Shown here: positions 1 to 9,992 of the stretch, piece after piece | How the letters are laid out: each line of letters starts with the position of its first letter | How positions within the stretch are numbered: the first letter of the stretch is position 1 | From: Gammaproteobacteria bacterium HGW-Gammaproteobacteria-2 | GTDB lineage: Bacteria; Pseudomonadota; Gammaproteobacteria; Xanthomonadales; Xanthomonadaceae | Length of the DNA stretch: 64,000 nt | Direction: 5' to 3' | NCBI GenBank assembly: GCA_002840015.1 | Contig: PGZE01000018.1 | Coordinates: 52,768-116,767, forward strand | The notes under the pieces: model-generated | What the model was told of the DNA's origin: nothing | Database searches by the model: none | The model's input: the letters and a program-made list of their open reading frames with translations, nothing else | Made by a program: the position numbers and the translations under genes

Positions 1-472
1 AGAACGACGACAGCGCCATGGTTTCCCACATCACCATGAACGCGTAGGCGTCGTCGGCCAGCACCACCAGCGCCATGCTGGCCACGAACAGGTGGTATTC
101 CAGGCACAGCAATCCCGGCGGCGTGCCTTCGCCCTGTCGGAAATAGCCGGCGGCGAATATCGACACGCCGGCCGTGGTAGCGCCGATCACCATCAGGAAG
201 AAAGCCGCCAGCGCATCGAGCCGGAAATGGAACGGCAGACTCGGCAAGCCGATCGCCAGCACCACCGATTGCGGCGCCGCGGTGATCGCGCTCGCTGCGA
301 CCAGCGCAACCGCCAGTGCGACCAGGCCACCGAGGGGGAACAGCACGCGCGCCACGAAGTCGAAACGGCGCAAGGCGAGCAGACCCGCCACCCCGAGCAG
401 CAGCCACAGCACGATCAGCAGCAGCAACCAATCCAGTGGCTGCCACGCGCCCATAGCCGCCACCTCGGTCAT
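1..472 (-). CDS. HyfB-like proton-conducting membrane subunit, partial (C-terminal part outside window)
   Basis: Reading leftward from ATG at 472 (or ATG at 454), the frame stays open to the window edge, giving the first 157 residues. They are strongly hydrophobic, with an N-terminal membrane helix (residues about 8-32) and further helices. The stretch from LDALAAFFLMVIG to FMVMWETMALSSF matches the start of hydrogenase-4 subunit B / NuoL-Mrp antiporter-type proteins, in which the LDxLSxxFL and AWExMSLxSY segments are conserved. These proteins are integral membrane proton- or cation-translocating subunits. Without the rest, HyfB cannot be separated from related HycC or MrpD-type members. It diverges from hemD with a 249-bp gap that should hold both promoters. 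Confidence 0.7.
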   Translation of the reverse strand, partial: MTEVAAMGAWQPLDWLLLLIVLWLLLGVAGLLALRRFDFVARVLFPLGGLVALAVALVAASAITAAPQSVVLAIGLPSLPFHFRLDALAAFFLMVIGATTAGVSIFAAGYFRQGEGTPPGLLCLEYHLFVASMALVVLADDAYAFMVMWETMALSSF

Positions 473-721
473 CGATTCGGCCCGATCGACGCGCACACCC
501 GATCATGCGCTCGCCCGCCCGCAATCGGCACGGTGATCTGCCGGACGGTGGTAACGCGGGGGATGTTCAAGGCGGGTCTCGCGGATAGCTGGATCGGGCT
601 TCGATTATGCGACATTCGACCGGCCTACGACCAGTCGCTGTCGCGCCAGCCCCCAACGGGCACATTGCGCCAAAGACCACTGTCACGACACTACGCGCAC
701 AGTTGTGCGACAGTAGTCGCC

Positions 722-1510
722 ATGTCCGAATTGACGCGCAGCAACCCGCTGCCAGCCGACTTGCAGGGTTGGACAATCCTCTCGCTGCGGCCGAGCGGCG
801 AGCATGCGCCGCTGCGTCGCGCTGCCGCCCGACACGGCGCCAGGGTACTGGCGTTGTCGCCGCTGGCACTGCGGCCGCTGGCTGGCAACGATGCTCTGGA
901 GCGCGCGCTGGCGGCGGATCGGATCGTATTCAGCAGCCCTGCGGCGGTGCGCTTTGCCGGCACCCAACACGCATTGACGCCCAGCCCTGAACGCGTGGTG
1001 CTTGCGGTCGGTGCCGGCACGGCGGCAGCACTGGCAAGCCGAGGCATCACCGCCGTGCATCCGCGCCAGCAGATGACCAGTGAAGGCCTGCTTGCGCTGC
1101 CCGAGATGCAGCATCTGGAATCACATTCGGTCGGCCTGATCACCGCACCGGGTGGCCGTGGCGTGTTGGCCCAGAGCCTGCGCCGACGCGCGCGGCAGTT
1201 GCATGTAGCCGAAGTCTATCAACGGGTTGCGCGCACGATCCGCCGCGATGCCTGGGCCAATCTGGAGAAAATCACCGCACCGCTGGCACTCATGGTGAGC
1301 AGTAGCGAAGCCCTGAACGCCATGCTTCAACAATGCCCAACCAGCGCACGCACCACTCTCGATGCGGCAATGGTGGTGGCAGCCAGCGAGCGTCTGGGCG
1401 AAGAAGCCCGGCTCGCCGGGTTCAAACACATCGTTCGCGCCGCCAGCGCCAGGCCATCGAGCATGCTTCAGGCGCTGGCCGAGTTTCACGGCGAATCACG
1501 GTTCCGGTAG
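722..1510 (+). CDS. hemD: Uroporphyrinogen-III synthase
   Basis: 262 residues. HemD cyclises hydroxymethylbilane to uroporphyrinogen III in cytosolic tetrapyrrole synthesis. Visible signatures are the N-terminal 'GWTILSLRP' strand, the 'RIVFSSPAAVRFA' segment (family: D/I-x-F-T/S-S-x-x-A/G-V), 'VLAVGAGTAAALASRGI' and the 'PGGRGVL' turn. The reading frame is open for another 630 nt upstream, but that part is low-complexity Arg/Gln-rich sequence antisense to the HyfB-like gene, so ATG 722 is chosen; it gives the usual family length. It is followed by hemX and hemY, the classic hem gene order, which supports the call because HemD is poorly conserved. hemC is not in the window. Confidence 0.85.
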   Translation: MSELTRSNPLPADLQGWTILSLRPSGEHAPLRRAAARHGARVLALSPLALRPLAGNDALERALAADRIVFSSPAAVRFAGTQHALTPSPERVVLAVGAGTAAALASRGITAVHPRQQMTSEGLLALPEMQHLESHSVGLITAPGGRGVLAQSLRRRARQLHVAEVYQRVARTIRRDAWANLEKITAPLALMVSSSEALNAMLQQCPTSARTTLDAAMVVAASERLGEEARLAGFKHIVRAASARPSSMLQALAEFHGESRFR

Positions 1511-1543
1511 CATGGGCACCATCCAGTTGAGAATATCATCACC

Positions 1544-2536
1544 GTGAGTGAAACCCCCATCCCCCGCAAACGCAGTCGGCTCGTCGCTTTTGCCCTATCG
1601 TTTTTTGTGTTGCTGGCCGTGCTCGCGCTGGCCTGGTGGCGCTGGCACGGCACCATCGGGCAGTGGTTTGCGCCTGCCCCGGTGGACGACACTGCACAGC
1701 GCATCACCTTACTTGAATCGCAGGTGCAAGAGCATCGCAACGAACTGCGGCAAATGGGTGAGCGCATCGTCACCAATGCCTCGGCACAGCGCATCATCCG
1801 TGAGGATCTGCTCGGCATCGCCGAGCGTGCTGCATTGCTGGAAGATGCAGTCAATCGTCTCGCCGACCCGGAAATCGGCAGCACCCAGACCTTGCGCCTG
1901 GATGAGGCGGAGCTGTTGCTGGTGATGGCGATCGAGCGGCTTGATCTGGCCAATGATCGCGCCGCAGCTGAGCGCGCTTACGTGCTGGCCGAAGCGATTT
2001 TCGACGGCGTAGCCAATCCGCGTTTTGTCAGCTTGCGGCAAACCCTTGCACAGGAACTCGCCGCACTGCGCACTGCACCACAAGACCCGCGTGCGCTGGC
2101 GATGTCGGCACTCGATGCGCTGGAAGCCGACCTGGACACTCTCGCCAGTGCAACCCTTGAAGTTACTGCCGCCACTGCACAGCCACGCTGGCGTGCATTG
2201 TTTGGCCATCTGGTACAGGTACGCCGCACCGACCCACAGCAATTACTGGCCAGCGACGAGCGTGATCTGGCACGCACCGCCCTGAATCTCGAACTGGCGC
2301 TGGCACGGGCGGCACTTGAACGCCGCGATGAAACCGGCTTTCGCAGCACGCTCGCCCGTATTGTCATTGCCATTGAGCGCCTGTACCCCGCATCCGATGC
2401 CCGCCAGGCGCATCTGGAGCAGCTCGATGCATTGCGCGATCAGCCCCTGAGCCTCGATCTGCCGGTACTTGGCAGCACGCTGGAGCAACTGCGCGTACTG
2501 CGTGACAACACCGGCATTACCGGGAGCACGCCATGA
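1544..2536 (+). CDS. hemX: HemX-like membrane protein
   Basis: 330 residues from a GTG start. A short basic N-terminus is followed by one membrane helix (about residues 12-31). The rest is a helical, probably coiled-coil periplasmic domain beginning at 'AQRITLLESQVQEHRNEL'. This is the HemX (YigA/PF04375) layout; the family was once annotated as uroporphyrinogen methyltransferase, but no SAM-binding motif is visible and its function is unproven. It lies 33 bp after hemD and its stop overlaps the hemY start by four bases (ATGA), so the three are very likely one operon. Confidence 0.8.
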   Translation: MSETPIPRKRSRLVAFALSFFVLLAVLALAWWRWHGTIGQWFAPAPVDDTAQRITLLESQVQEHRNELRQMGERIVTNASAQRIIREDLLGIAERAALLEDAVNRLADPEIGSTQTLRLDEAELLLVMAIERLDLANDRAAAERAYVLAEAIFDGVANPRFVSLRQTLAQELAALRTAPQDPRALAMSALDALEADLDTLASATLEVTAATAQPRWRALFGHLVQVRRTDPQQLLASDERDLARTALNLELALARAALERRDETGFRSTLARIVIAIERLYPASDARQAHLEQLDALRDQPLSLDLPVLGSTLEQLRVLRDNTGITGSTP

Positions 2537-3786
2537 AACTGTTGCGCGCCTTGCTGTGGTTGCTGTTGTCGATGCTGGCCGGCGCCCTGCTCTGGCAGGT
2601 GATTGCCAGCGATCCGGGCCTGGTGATCGTGCGCTTTCGCGGTTACGACATCAGTACTTCGGTGCCGGTTGCCGGCATCTTCCTCATCCTTGCCAGTCTG
2701 GCTGTCTGGCTGCTGGTGTCGATCATCCGCATTCCGTTCCGGGTCTGGACTCGCTACCGGCAGCGCCGTGCCCGAGCGCGCCTGAGCGATGGCCTGAGCG
2801 CACTGCACGAGGGCCGTTGGTTACGCGCACAAAAATTGCTGGAAAAGGCCGCAGATGAATCGCGCGTGCGCGTGCCGGCATTGCTCGCCGCCGCGAGCGC
2901 GGCGCGCGCGCGCGGCGATGACGCCGGAGCCGAACTGCTGCTTGATCTGGCAGCAGCACAGCCGGACCGCGGCGCTGTAGCGCTGGAGCGCGCACGCTTG
3001 GCCATCGCGACAAAACAACCCGCTGCCGCATTGGCACAACTTGATCGCATTACCGCCCGCCCGCTGCCACCAGCGAGCCACCGCATTCGCGCGCAGGCAC
3101 TGGCAGACAGCGGTCGCGCTGCTGACGCGTTGCCGCTACTGGCCAACATCCGGCGCAGCCGGGTGCTGGCCGATGCTGCAGCCGACGCGTTTGAACGCGA
3201 ATTGCACGTGCTGGCCTTGCGCCAATGCGCGGATGCCGGCGCACTGGATGGGTTGTGGCGAAAAGTCTCCGCCACACTGCGCCTTGATGCCGATGTCGTC
3301 GCAAGTTATGCCCGCCGGGCAATGAACCTCGGCATGGAAGATCAGGCAGCACAAGCCATTGAACATGCACTGAAACGCAACTGGTCCGATGCACTGGCCG
3401 CGCTGTTCGGTGAACTGCCGCGACCGCGCAGTGGCTCGCGGCTGGCAAGCGCCGAAGCGTGGCTGACGACGCACTCCTCCAGCCCTGAACTGCTGCTGGC
3501 GTTGAGCCGTATCTGCCGCAATGAAGAGCGCTGGATAGACGCCGAAGAGTATGCCCATCGCGCCATTGCCCAAGGCGCTGGCAGTGAAGCCTGGGAAGTG
3601 CTCGGTCAATGCTTTGCCAGCCAGAACGACGACAAACGTGCGCGTCAGGCGTTCGCCAATGCACTGGCCGTGCGTGGCGGCAAGCGAGCCGTTGCGCTGG
3701 CCGGGCGCAGTTTGCGTCAGCAGATTCAGGACGAAGCCGTGCCTGAGGATCGCAACGCGCACGGTATGCCGCACCTGCGCGGCTGA
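2533..3786 (+). CDS. hemY: HemY-like TPR protein of the hem operon
   Basis: 417 residues. Two N-terminal membrane helices (about residues 4-22 and 40-62) form the HemY_N module, followed by an Ala-rich alpha-helical TPR-type region (from about residue 90 to 390). This is the proteobacterial HemY of the hemCDXY operon, a membrane protein linked to late haem synthesis. It is unrelated to the Bacillus protoporphyrinogen oxidase of the same name, and no FAD motif is present. Translation is probably coupled to hemX through the ATGA overlap. Biochemical role is not shown by sequence. Confidence 0.82.
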   Translation: MKLLRALLWLLLSMLAGALLWQVIASDPGLVIVRFRGYDISTSVPVAGIFLILASLAVWLLVSIIRIPFRVWTRYRQRRARARLSDGLSALHEGRWLRAQKLLEKAADESRVRVPALLAAASAARARGDDAGAELLLDLAAAQPDRGAVALERARLAIATKQPAAALAQLDRITARPLPPASHRIRAQALADSGRAADALPLLANIRRSRVLADAAADAFERELHVLALRQCADAGALDGLWRKVSATLRLDADVVASYARRAMNLGMEDQAAQAIEHALKRNWSDALAALFGELPRPRSGSRLASAEAWLTTHSSSPELLLALSRICRNEERWIDAEEYAHRAIAQGAGSEAWEVLGQCFASQNDDKRARQAFANALAVRGGKRAVALAGRSLRQQIQDEAVPEDRNAHGMPHLRG

Positions 3787-3816
3787 GCCACCAACACCAT
3801 CATTCAGGATATCCGT

Positions 3817-5520
3817 ATGCGCAAGCCCATTGCTGTGGTGTTGTTGCTTGGCCTGTTTGCGTTCGCATTCTGGTGGTATCAGGGGCGCAATAGCGATGTC
3901 GGCAATCCGCTCGACTATGTGCCGGCCAACACCCCGTATGTGTTCGCTGCCAGCACGGCCTTATCCACGGATCAAGCGCGCGCCATGCTGCGCCAGTACG
4001 GCTTGAGCAGCGAGGTTATGGCGATGCTGGCCGAGCCCGTGAAAACCGCCCTGCGTGCCTCCGACAACAACGATGGCAAACTCGACCGGCTGATTGGTGC
4101 GTTCGAAAAAGAGTTTTCCGGGAAAGACCTGGAACAAATCCATACCCTTCTCGGGCTGCGCCTGGGCGGCCGCAACGTGCTGTACGGCCTGGGCTTGTCG
4201 CCGGTGCTGCGCATGGAACTCGATCAGCCACAAGCCTTTGCACAAAGCGTGGCACGCATCGAGCAACAGGCTGGGCAGAGCCTGGCGCAAGCGAAAATCG
4301 GCGAGCAAAGCTATTGGTATCTCAATCTGGGTGAATCGCCTGTGCGCCTGGTGATGGCGGTGATCGATTCCACGCTGGTACTCAGCGTAGTGGCCGACCC
4401 GGCACCGGATGCAGCGATGCGCAGTCTGCTTGGCATGGATTTGCCGGCACATTCATTGCAAGCAGCGAACACGCTGCATGATGTCATTGCGAACTTTGGC
4501 CTGCACTCGGGCATCGCCGGCTACATCGACAGCATGGCGCTGTTGCACGCCACCAGCGCGCCACTGAGCGCGCCCGACAGCGCGTTGCTGGCGGCTCTTG
4601 GTGTGTCGCAGCCCTCGCCCAGTGCGCAATGCAGCGGCGAGTTTGAGCAATTCGCGCAGGCCATGCCACGCCTGATTTTTGGTTATACCCAGGTCAGTGA
4701 TCACAGGGTCGGCGCACTGAGCGTGCTGCAGTTGCGTACCGACATTGCCAGCAACTTGATGCGCCTGCGTACACCGATGCCGGGAATGGCTGCCGTTACC
4801 GATGATTCTGCTCTTGATGTCGGCGTTAGCATCAATCTGCAACAGGTGCCAACCGTGGTTGCCGCGCTGGTCAAGGGCAGCGAACAAACGCCTTGGCAAT
4901 GCCCGCAACTGGCAGCGCTCAACGACACCTCGAAAGCGCTCAAGGCGCAATCCACCAATCCGGCATTGCTTGGTTCGGCAACGATGGTGCGCAGCGTATT
5001 CGCCGTCATCCATCAGTTGCGCTGGCCCGATGACGTCACCATTCCCGAGTTTTCCGGCGCGCTGGTGGTTGGTGGCGACAACCCGGCGTCGCTGCTCGGC
5101 ATTGCGCGCAGCATGGTGCCGGCGCTGGGCCCGGTACAGTTGAAAAACGACAGCACGCCGACACCGTTGCCCGCCATGCCCGAACTGGGTTTGAACGCGC
5201 CGATGTTTGCGGCGATGAGCGACAACGCGCTTGCCGTGAGCATTGGCGTTGGCGAAGAAAAAGCGATGCCGCAATTGTTGCGTAGCGATGAAAAACAGCA
5301 ACCGCTACTGGTCATCGGCATGAACAGTGCGCTGTATGTGGATATCGCGCAATGGAACCTGCGCCGGCTGCCTGCTGACGCCAGCACCGATGCCCGCGCC
5401 AAGGCCGAACAAGAACTGGCGATCGCCAAAATCTACCCGACCATGTTCAAGCGTACCCGCGTACGTCTGGATGCCAGCGCGCGCGGCATCGAGTTTTCGC
5501 AGCAGTCGGTGTTGCCCTGA
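3817..5520 (+). CDS. Exported protein of unknown function
   Basis: 567 residues, 30 bp downstream of hemY on the same strand. The N-terminus has a basic pair and a hydrophobic segment (about residues 4-21, RKPIAVVLLLGLFAFAFWW) that could be a signal anchor, so the bulk is probably periplasmic. It is followed by 'LDYVPANTPYVFA', a phrase typical of DUF3352-like and other 'proteins with P-A-D/N-T-P-Y-x-F starts' seen in xanthomonads. No catalytic motif was recognised. Codon use resembles the neighbours. It may be the last gene of the hem operon, but that is positional inference only. Confidence 0.6.
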   Translation: MRKPIAVVLLLGLFAFAFWWYQGRNSDVGNPLDYVPANTPYVFAASTALSTDQARAMLRQYGLSSEVMAMLAEPVKTALRASDNNDGKLDRLIGAFEKEFSGKDLEQIHTLLGLRLGGRNVLYGLGLSPVLRMELDQPQAFAQSVARIEQQAGQSLAQAKIGEQSYWYLNLGESPVRLVMAVIDSTLVLSVVADPAPDAAMRSLLGMDLPAHSLQAANTLHDVIANFGLHSGIAGYIDSMALLHATSAPLSAPDSALLAALGVSQPSPSAQCSGEFEQFAQAMPRLIFGYTQVSDHRVGALSVLQLRTDIASNLMRLRTPMPGMAAVTDDSALDVGVSINLQQVPTVVAALVKGSEQTPWQCPQLAALNDTSKALKAQSTNPALLGSATMVRSVFAVIHQLRWPDDVTIPEFSGALVVGGDNPASLLGIARSMVPALGPVQLKNDSTPTPLPAMPELGLNAPMFAAMSDNALAVSIGVGEEKAMPQLLRSDEKQQPLLVIGMNSALYVDIAQWNLRRLPADASTDARAKAEQELAIAKIYPTMFKRTRVRLDASARGIEFSQQSVLP

Positions 5521-5968
5521 GCGCGTTCTACGCCATCGACCGCGGCGCGGATACGCTGAGCTGCGCCCCAACACTTCACCGCTTCGCGGCTCGCTCGGCC
5601 TGCCTGCCGGCAGGCAGGTCGCCCACAGGGTGGGCTCATACACAAAACCGGCACGCCATGCAGTTGCTTCGCAACGGGAGCCGCTTCGCAGCTCGATCGA
5701 TCACCCACAGGGTGGGCTCCTGCACGAACGGTTATCTCGCCCTGTGGAAGCCCACCCAGTAAGCGACACGCCTGCACGAACGGTGATCCAGCCCTGTGAA
5801 GCAACTGTGTTACTCGCTGGTGCCAATCCGTGCTGTTGTGGGAGCCGGTCTGCCGGCGAACAATCTTGCGACAGTTTCGCGCGCAAGGCGCGCTCCCACA
5901 AACGCCTTGAAGCACCCCTGTAGGAGCCCACCCTGTGGGCGACACGCGGTATTGGATTTGCCGTTTGA
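5521..5968. repeat. Intergenic region filled with REP-like palindromes
   Basis: This 448-bp gap holds no credible gene. It contains several copies, in both orientations, of a palindromic motif around CCCACAGGGTGGGCTC / GAGCCCACCCTGTGGGC (for example 5618-5638, 5703-5721, 5924-5943). The segment 5798-5943 is close to identical to 52154-52297, including the shared phrases GGTGCCAA, GGGAGCCGG and GCGCGCAAGGCGCGCTCCCA. The units resemble the REP families common in Pseudomonas and xanthomonads. They sit between the convergent ends of the hem-linked gene and hrpA. Confidence 0.75.
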
Positions 5969-8900
5969 TTAAGCGGACGCAGCCTTGAGCTGAGCCAGCT
6001 CGCGGGTTAGCCGCTTCACCGACATGGGTTGCCGCGTGCCCAGCGATTGCGCGAACAGCGACACCCGCAGTTCCTCGATATTCCAGCGCAGCGCCTGCCA
6101 ACGCGGCTCATCGCCCACGCCGGCCTCCCGGGCGGCGGCGAAGGCGTCGAGAAACGGTGTCAATTCCAGCAAGCGCGCCTGATCGCGCTGCGGATCCAGG
6201 CGCACGCGCTCGGCGCGCTGCGCTATCGCGCGCAAATACCGCGGCAGTTCGGGCAATACCGCTTCAGGGGTTTGGCGCAAAAAGCCGGGATACACCAAGG
6301 CCGCCAATTGCGCGTGCATATCGGCGTAACTGGCACTGGCCCAACCCATCAATGGCGGATCGAGCAGTGGCTTGAGGCTGACATAGGCGGCCAGAATGGC
6401 CTCAGCCAGTTGCAGCCGTTCGACGGCGGTCGCCAGCAATTCGCGGCCGATGCGCTCGGCACGCAACGCAAACGCATCGGCACTGCGGATGGTGTCGAGA
6501 TCATCGGCGCTCTGGGCCGCAAACGCCGCCTCGATCAAATCACCACGCAAGCGCTCGGCACTTTCAATCGCCGAATAAACCAGGCCCAGTTTTGCCGACA
6601 CCGGCAATTGCCGTGGCAATTGCTTCAGGCGTTCGCCGAGCACAATCCGCAGCAAGGCGCGCACGCCACAGCGATGCTCCTCGCGGGCGCGTTCGGCATC
6701 GGCGAAAACTTCCAGTTGCACCTCATCACCGCGCACACACAATGCCGGAAACGCCGGCAATCGGGCATCACCAGCAATCGTTTCGGGTACACCGTCCACT
6801 GGGAATGTACGCAGGCCCTGCTGGCGTACACCTTCACCGGCATGACGCGCGAATGCGCGCTCGGCGCTCTCGCCCAATTGTGTGCGCAGCGCCGCAAGGT
6901 CACGGCCTTCCGCCAGCACCACGCCACCGCCATCGTGTACGCGAAAGTTCATCAACAGATGGCGCGGTAACGCATTGCCATCGAAGTCGGTGACTGCCAG
7001 CGCCACACCGGTGACGCGACTGAGAAAGCGCGCCAGTTCACCGGCCAGACTATCCGCCGACGGCTGCGGCCAGGCCTGCACGAATGCGCGCGCAAAATCC
7101 GGCGCTGGCACGTAGTTGCGACGCAGGGCTTTGGCCAGGCTGCGAATCAGCGCGCTGGCCTTGTCTTCCGCAAGCCCCGGCACCAGCCAGTCCAGTCGCG
7201 CAGCATCGAGCGCACCGAGCAGGTGCAACGGTACTTCCAGGGTAACGCCATCATCGTCGGTACCCGGCTCAAAACGATAACTGAGCGTCAAGCGCGCATC
7301 GCCAAGCCGCATGAACTTCGGGAAGCGATCGGCCTCGCTGCCCTCGCCCGGCAACAATTCGGCCAGCGGCCATTCGAGGCTATTACGTTGCGCCGGCGGC
7401 AACTTGCGATACCAGGCGTCCAGGCCCACTGCGGTGCAGATATCGGCGGGAACGCGATCCAGATACCAGCGCGCCTGCCAGTCTTCATCGGCCACCAGCC
7501 CGGCACGGCGTAATTTGGCTTCTTCATCGCGCGCCTGTTCGAGCATGGCAAGATTGCGCGCCAGAAAACCGGCGCGGGTGTTGATTTCACCCGTTACCAG
7601 GCCCTGGCGTACAAACAGGTCATGCGCTTCAAGTGGTGCGATCGAGCCGAAATGCACCGGTCGCTTCGGTGCCAATACCAGACCGAACAGGCTGATCTGT
7701 TCCGACGCCAGCACCCGGCCCTGCGCACGCGACCAATGCGGATCGAAATGCTTGCGCGCCAACAGATGGGGAACCTGCGCAATCACCCAGTCCGGCTCAA
7801 TACGCGCGTTGACCAGACCCCATACGCGCTGGGTATCGAGCAGCACCGCCGAGAGCACCCACGGCGGCGGTGCCTTGCTCAACGGCGAGCCGGGGAACAA
7901 GCCGTAACGGCGGCCGCGTGGACCTTCGAATTGGCCTTTTTCCAGGCGATGCCCGATCTGGGTCGGCAAGCCGGTAATCAGGGCGCGGTGAATATCGGCG
8001 TAACCTGCCGCCTCGGCATTCATCGACCAACCCAGTTGCTCGCACATCAGCAACAACTGCCGATGCAGCTCGCGCCATTCACGCATGCGTAGAAACGACA
8101 GGAAATGTTTTTCGCACCAGGCGCGCAATTTCGATTGGGTCAGCGCCTCATGCGCTTCGCGATAGGCCAGCCACAGTGCGTAGATGCTGGTGAACTCGGA
8201 TTTGCCGTCGTTGAATTGCGCGTGCGCGGTGTCGGCCGCCTGCCGTGCCTGCGGCGGGCGCTCGCGCGGATCGGGAATACCAAGGAAGGCGGCGATCACC
8301 GTAGTCTCGCGCAGACAACCATGCTCACAGGCGGCTGCCAGCATCCGCGCCAGTTTTACATCCACTGGCAATCGCGCCATCTTGCGGCCGATCGCGCTGA
8401 GCTTGCGCTCGTGATCCACCGCGCCCAGTTCTTGCAATTGTTGCCAGCCATCGGCAATCACGCGGCCATCGGGTGGTTCGAGAAACGGAAATCCCTCGAT
8501 ACTGCCAAGGCCCAGATCGAGCATGCGCAGAATGACACCGGCAAGACTGGAACGGCGGATCTCCGGATCGGTATATTGCGGCCGCGACAGGTAATCGCTT
8601 TCGGCGTACAGGCGGATGCACACACCCGCTGCAACACGGCCACAACGGCCCTTGCGCTGATCGGCGCTGGCGCGCGCGATCGGCTCGATGTGCAGGCGAT
8701 CAAGTTTCTGTCGCGGGCTGTAGCGTTTTACCCGCGCAAAGCCCGGGTCGATCACGTAACGGATGCGCGGCACCGTCAGCGAGGTTTCGGCGACATTGGT
8801 GGCCAGCACGATGCGCCGCCCCGGCTCGGGATTGAATACCCGATCCTGCTCGCGGGTGGAAAGCCGCGCATACAGTGCCAATACGCTGGTGGCGCGGTAT

Positions 8901-9859
8901 TTGCGCCGCTCCAACGCCAGATGGGTATCGCGGATTTCGCGCTCACCGGCGAGGAACACCAGCACATCGCCGAATGGGTCTTCACGGGTGAGTTCGTCCA
9001 CCGCCGCCACGATCGCGTCCACGGTATCGCGCACCGGCTCGCGGCTGGAGTCATCGCCATCGCCGTGATCTGCCTCGGCCTGTGGCGGACGGTAACGCAC
9101 CTCGACCGGGAATGCGCGCCCTTCAACGGCGATCACCGGCGCGTCATCGAAGAAGTGCGAAAAGCGTTCGGTATCGATGGTGGCGGAAGTCACCACCAAC
9201 TTCAGATCGCGGCGACGGGCGAGCAGGGTTTTCAGGTAGCCGAGCAGAAAATCGATATTCAGGCTGCGCTCGTGCGCTTCATCCAGAATGATGGTGTCGT
9301 ATTGCGACAGCATGCGATCGGACTGGATTTCAGCCAGCAAAATGCCATCGGTCATGAACTTGATGCAGGTATTCTCGGCGGTGCGCTCGGTGAAGCGAAC
9401 CTGATAGCCCACCGCCGAACCCAGATTCACGCCAAGCTCGGATGCCACCCGGTTGGCGACCGAGCGCGCTGCGATCCGGCGCGGTTGGGTGCAACCGATG
9501 ATACCGGCTGCGCCGCGCCCAGCGGCCAGGCACAGTTGCGGCAACTGCGTGGTTTTCCCCGAACCGGTTTCACCGGCGATCACCACCACTGGATGGCGGC
9601 GAATGCAGTCGACGATGCGCTCGGCATGCTGGGCAATCGGCAGGCTGTCATCCAGCCTTGGCACAGGCAACGCGGCCGCGCGTGTCGCGCGTGAAGCGAT
9701 CGATGCCGCCAACGCCTGTTCCAACGCTGCCGCAATGGCTGCGTCAGCAGGGGCATGCCGCAAACGCCCCAGCAACTGACGCAATCGGCGCTGATCGCGG
9801 CTTAGCGCCTGAGCAAGCTGGCGTTGGTAGTGTTGGATCGCGTTCACGCCAGGTTTCAC
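5969..9859 (-). CDS. hrpA: ATP-dependent RNA helicase HrpA
   Basis: 1296 residues, the normal length for HrpA, a DEAH-box RNA helicase; in E. coli the family rescues stalled ribosomes and processes some mRNAs. Motif I is GETGSGKTTQLPQL (about residues 95-108), motif II is DEAH in 'LDEAHERSLNIDFL', motif III is SAT in 'VVTSATIDTERF', and motif VI is QRKGRCGR. A helicase-associated domain, an OB fold and the long DUF3418 C-terminal domain follow. Start ATG 9859 gives the typical 'HYQRQLAQALSRDQRRLRQ' N-terminus. It diverges from dps across a 133-bp AT-rich gap. Confidence 0.95.
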   Translation of the reverse strand: MKPGVNAIQHYQRQLAQALSRDQRRLRQLLGRLRHAPADAAIAAALEQALAASIASRATRAAALPVPRLDDSLPIAQHAERIVDCIRRHPVVVIAGETGSGKTTQLPQLCLAAGRGAAGIIGCTQPRRIAARSVANRVASELGVNLGSAVGYQVRFTERTAENTCIKFMTDGILLAEIQSDRMLSQYDTIILDEAHERSLNIDFLLGYLKTLLARRRDLKLVVTSATIDTERFSHFFDDAPVIAVEGRAFPVEVRYRPPQAEADHGDGDDSSREPVRDTVDAIVAAVDELTREDPFGDVLVFLAGEREIRDTHLALERRKYRATSVLALYARLSTREQDRVFNPEPGRRIVLATNVAETSLTVPRIRYVIDPGFARVKRYSPRQKLDRLHIEPIARASADQRKGRCGRVAAGVCIRLYAESDYLSRPQYTDPEIRRSSLAGVILRMLDLGLGSIEGFPFLEPPDGRVIADGWQQLQELGAVDHERKLSAIGRKMARLPVDVKLARMLAAACEHGCLRETTVIAAFLGIPDPRERPPQARQAADTAHAQFNDGKSEFTSIYALWLAYREAHEALTQSKLRAWCEKHFLSFLRMREWRELHRQLLLMCEQLGWSMNAEAAGYADIHRALITGLPTQIGHRLEKGQFEGPRGRRYGLFPGSPLSKAPPPWVLSAVLLDTQRVWGLVNARIEPDWVIAQVPHLLARKHFDPHWSRAQGRVLASEQISLFGLVLAPKRPVHFGSIAPLEAHDLFVRQGLVTGEINTRAGFLARNLAMLEQARDEEAKLRRAGLVADEDWQARWYLDRVPADICTAVGLDAWYRKLPPAQRNSLEWPLAELLPGEGSEADRFPKFMRLGDARLTLSYRFEPGTDDDGVTLEVPLHLLGALDAARLDWLVPGLAEDKASALIRSLAKALRRNYVPAPDFARAFVQAWPQPSADSLAGELARFLSRVTGVALAVTDFDGNALPRHLLMNFRVHDGGGVVLAEGRDLAALRTQLGESAERAFARHAGEGVRQQGLRTFPVDGVPETIAGDARLPAFPALCVRGDEVQLEVFADAERAREEHRCGVRALLRIVLGERLKQLPRQLPVSAKLGLVYSAIESAERLRGDLIEAAFAAQSADDLDTIRSADAFALRAERIGRELLATAVERLQLAEAILAAYVSLKPLLDPPLMGWASASYADMHAQLAALVYPGFLRQTPEAVLPELPRYLRAIAQRAERVRLDPQRDQARLLELTPFLDAFAAAREAGVGDEPRWQALRWNIEELRVSLFAQSLGTRQPMSVKRLTRELAQLKAASA

Positions 9860-9992
9860 TTCAATTGATAAAATCTATCGTTACGGATTAAACAATTCAT
9901 TTCTATCAGCTTTAATCAGCGCTTATGGTAAGCATCAACCGGTTCGCGCAAAACACCGGGCGAGCCACCCACCGCAACCTGGGAGAAAACGC

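Noticed and set aside
92..721. Upstream extension of the hemD frame (210 residues)
   Set aside because: Low-complexity Arg/Gln-rich translation antisense to the membrane-protein gene; family length is met from ATG 722.
8105..9694. 529-residue open frame on the plus strand
   Set aside because: Antisense to the conserved hrpA helicase domain; no recognisable domain.
9860..9992. OxyR-type operator upstream of dps
   Set aside because: CTATC occurs twice, but the spacing (28 bp) does not fit the OxyR pattern; evidence too weak.
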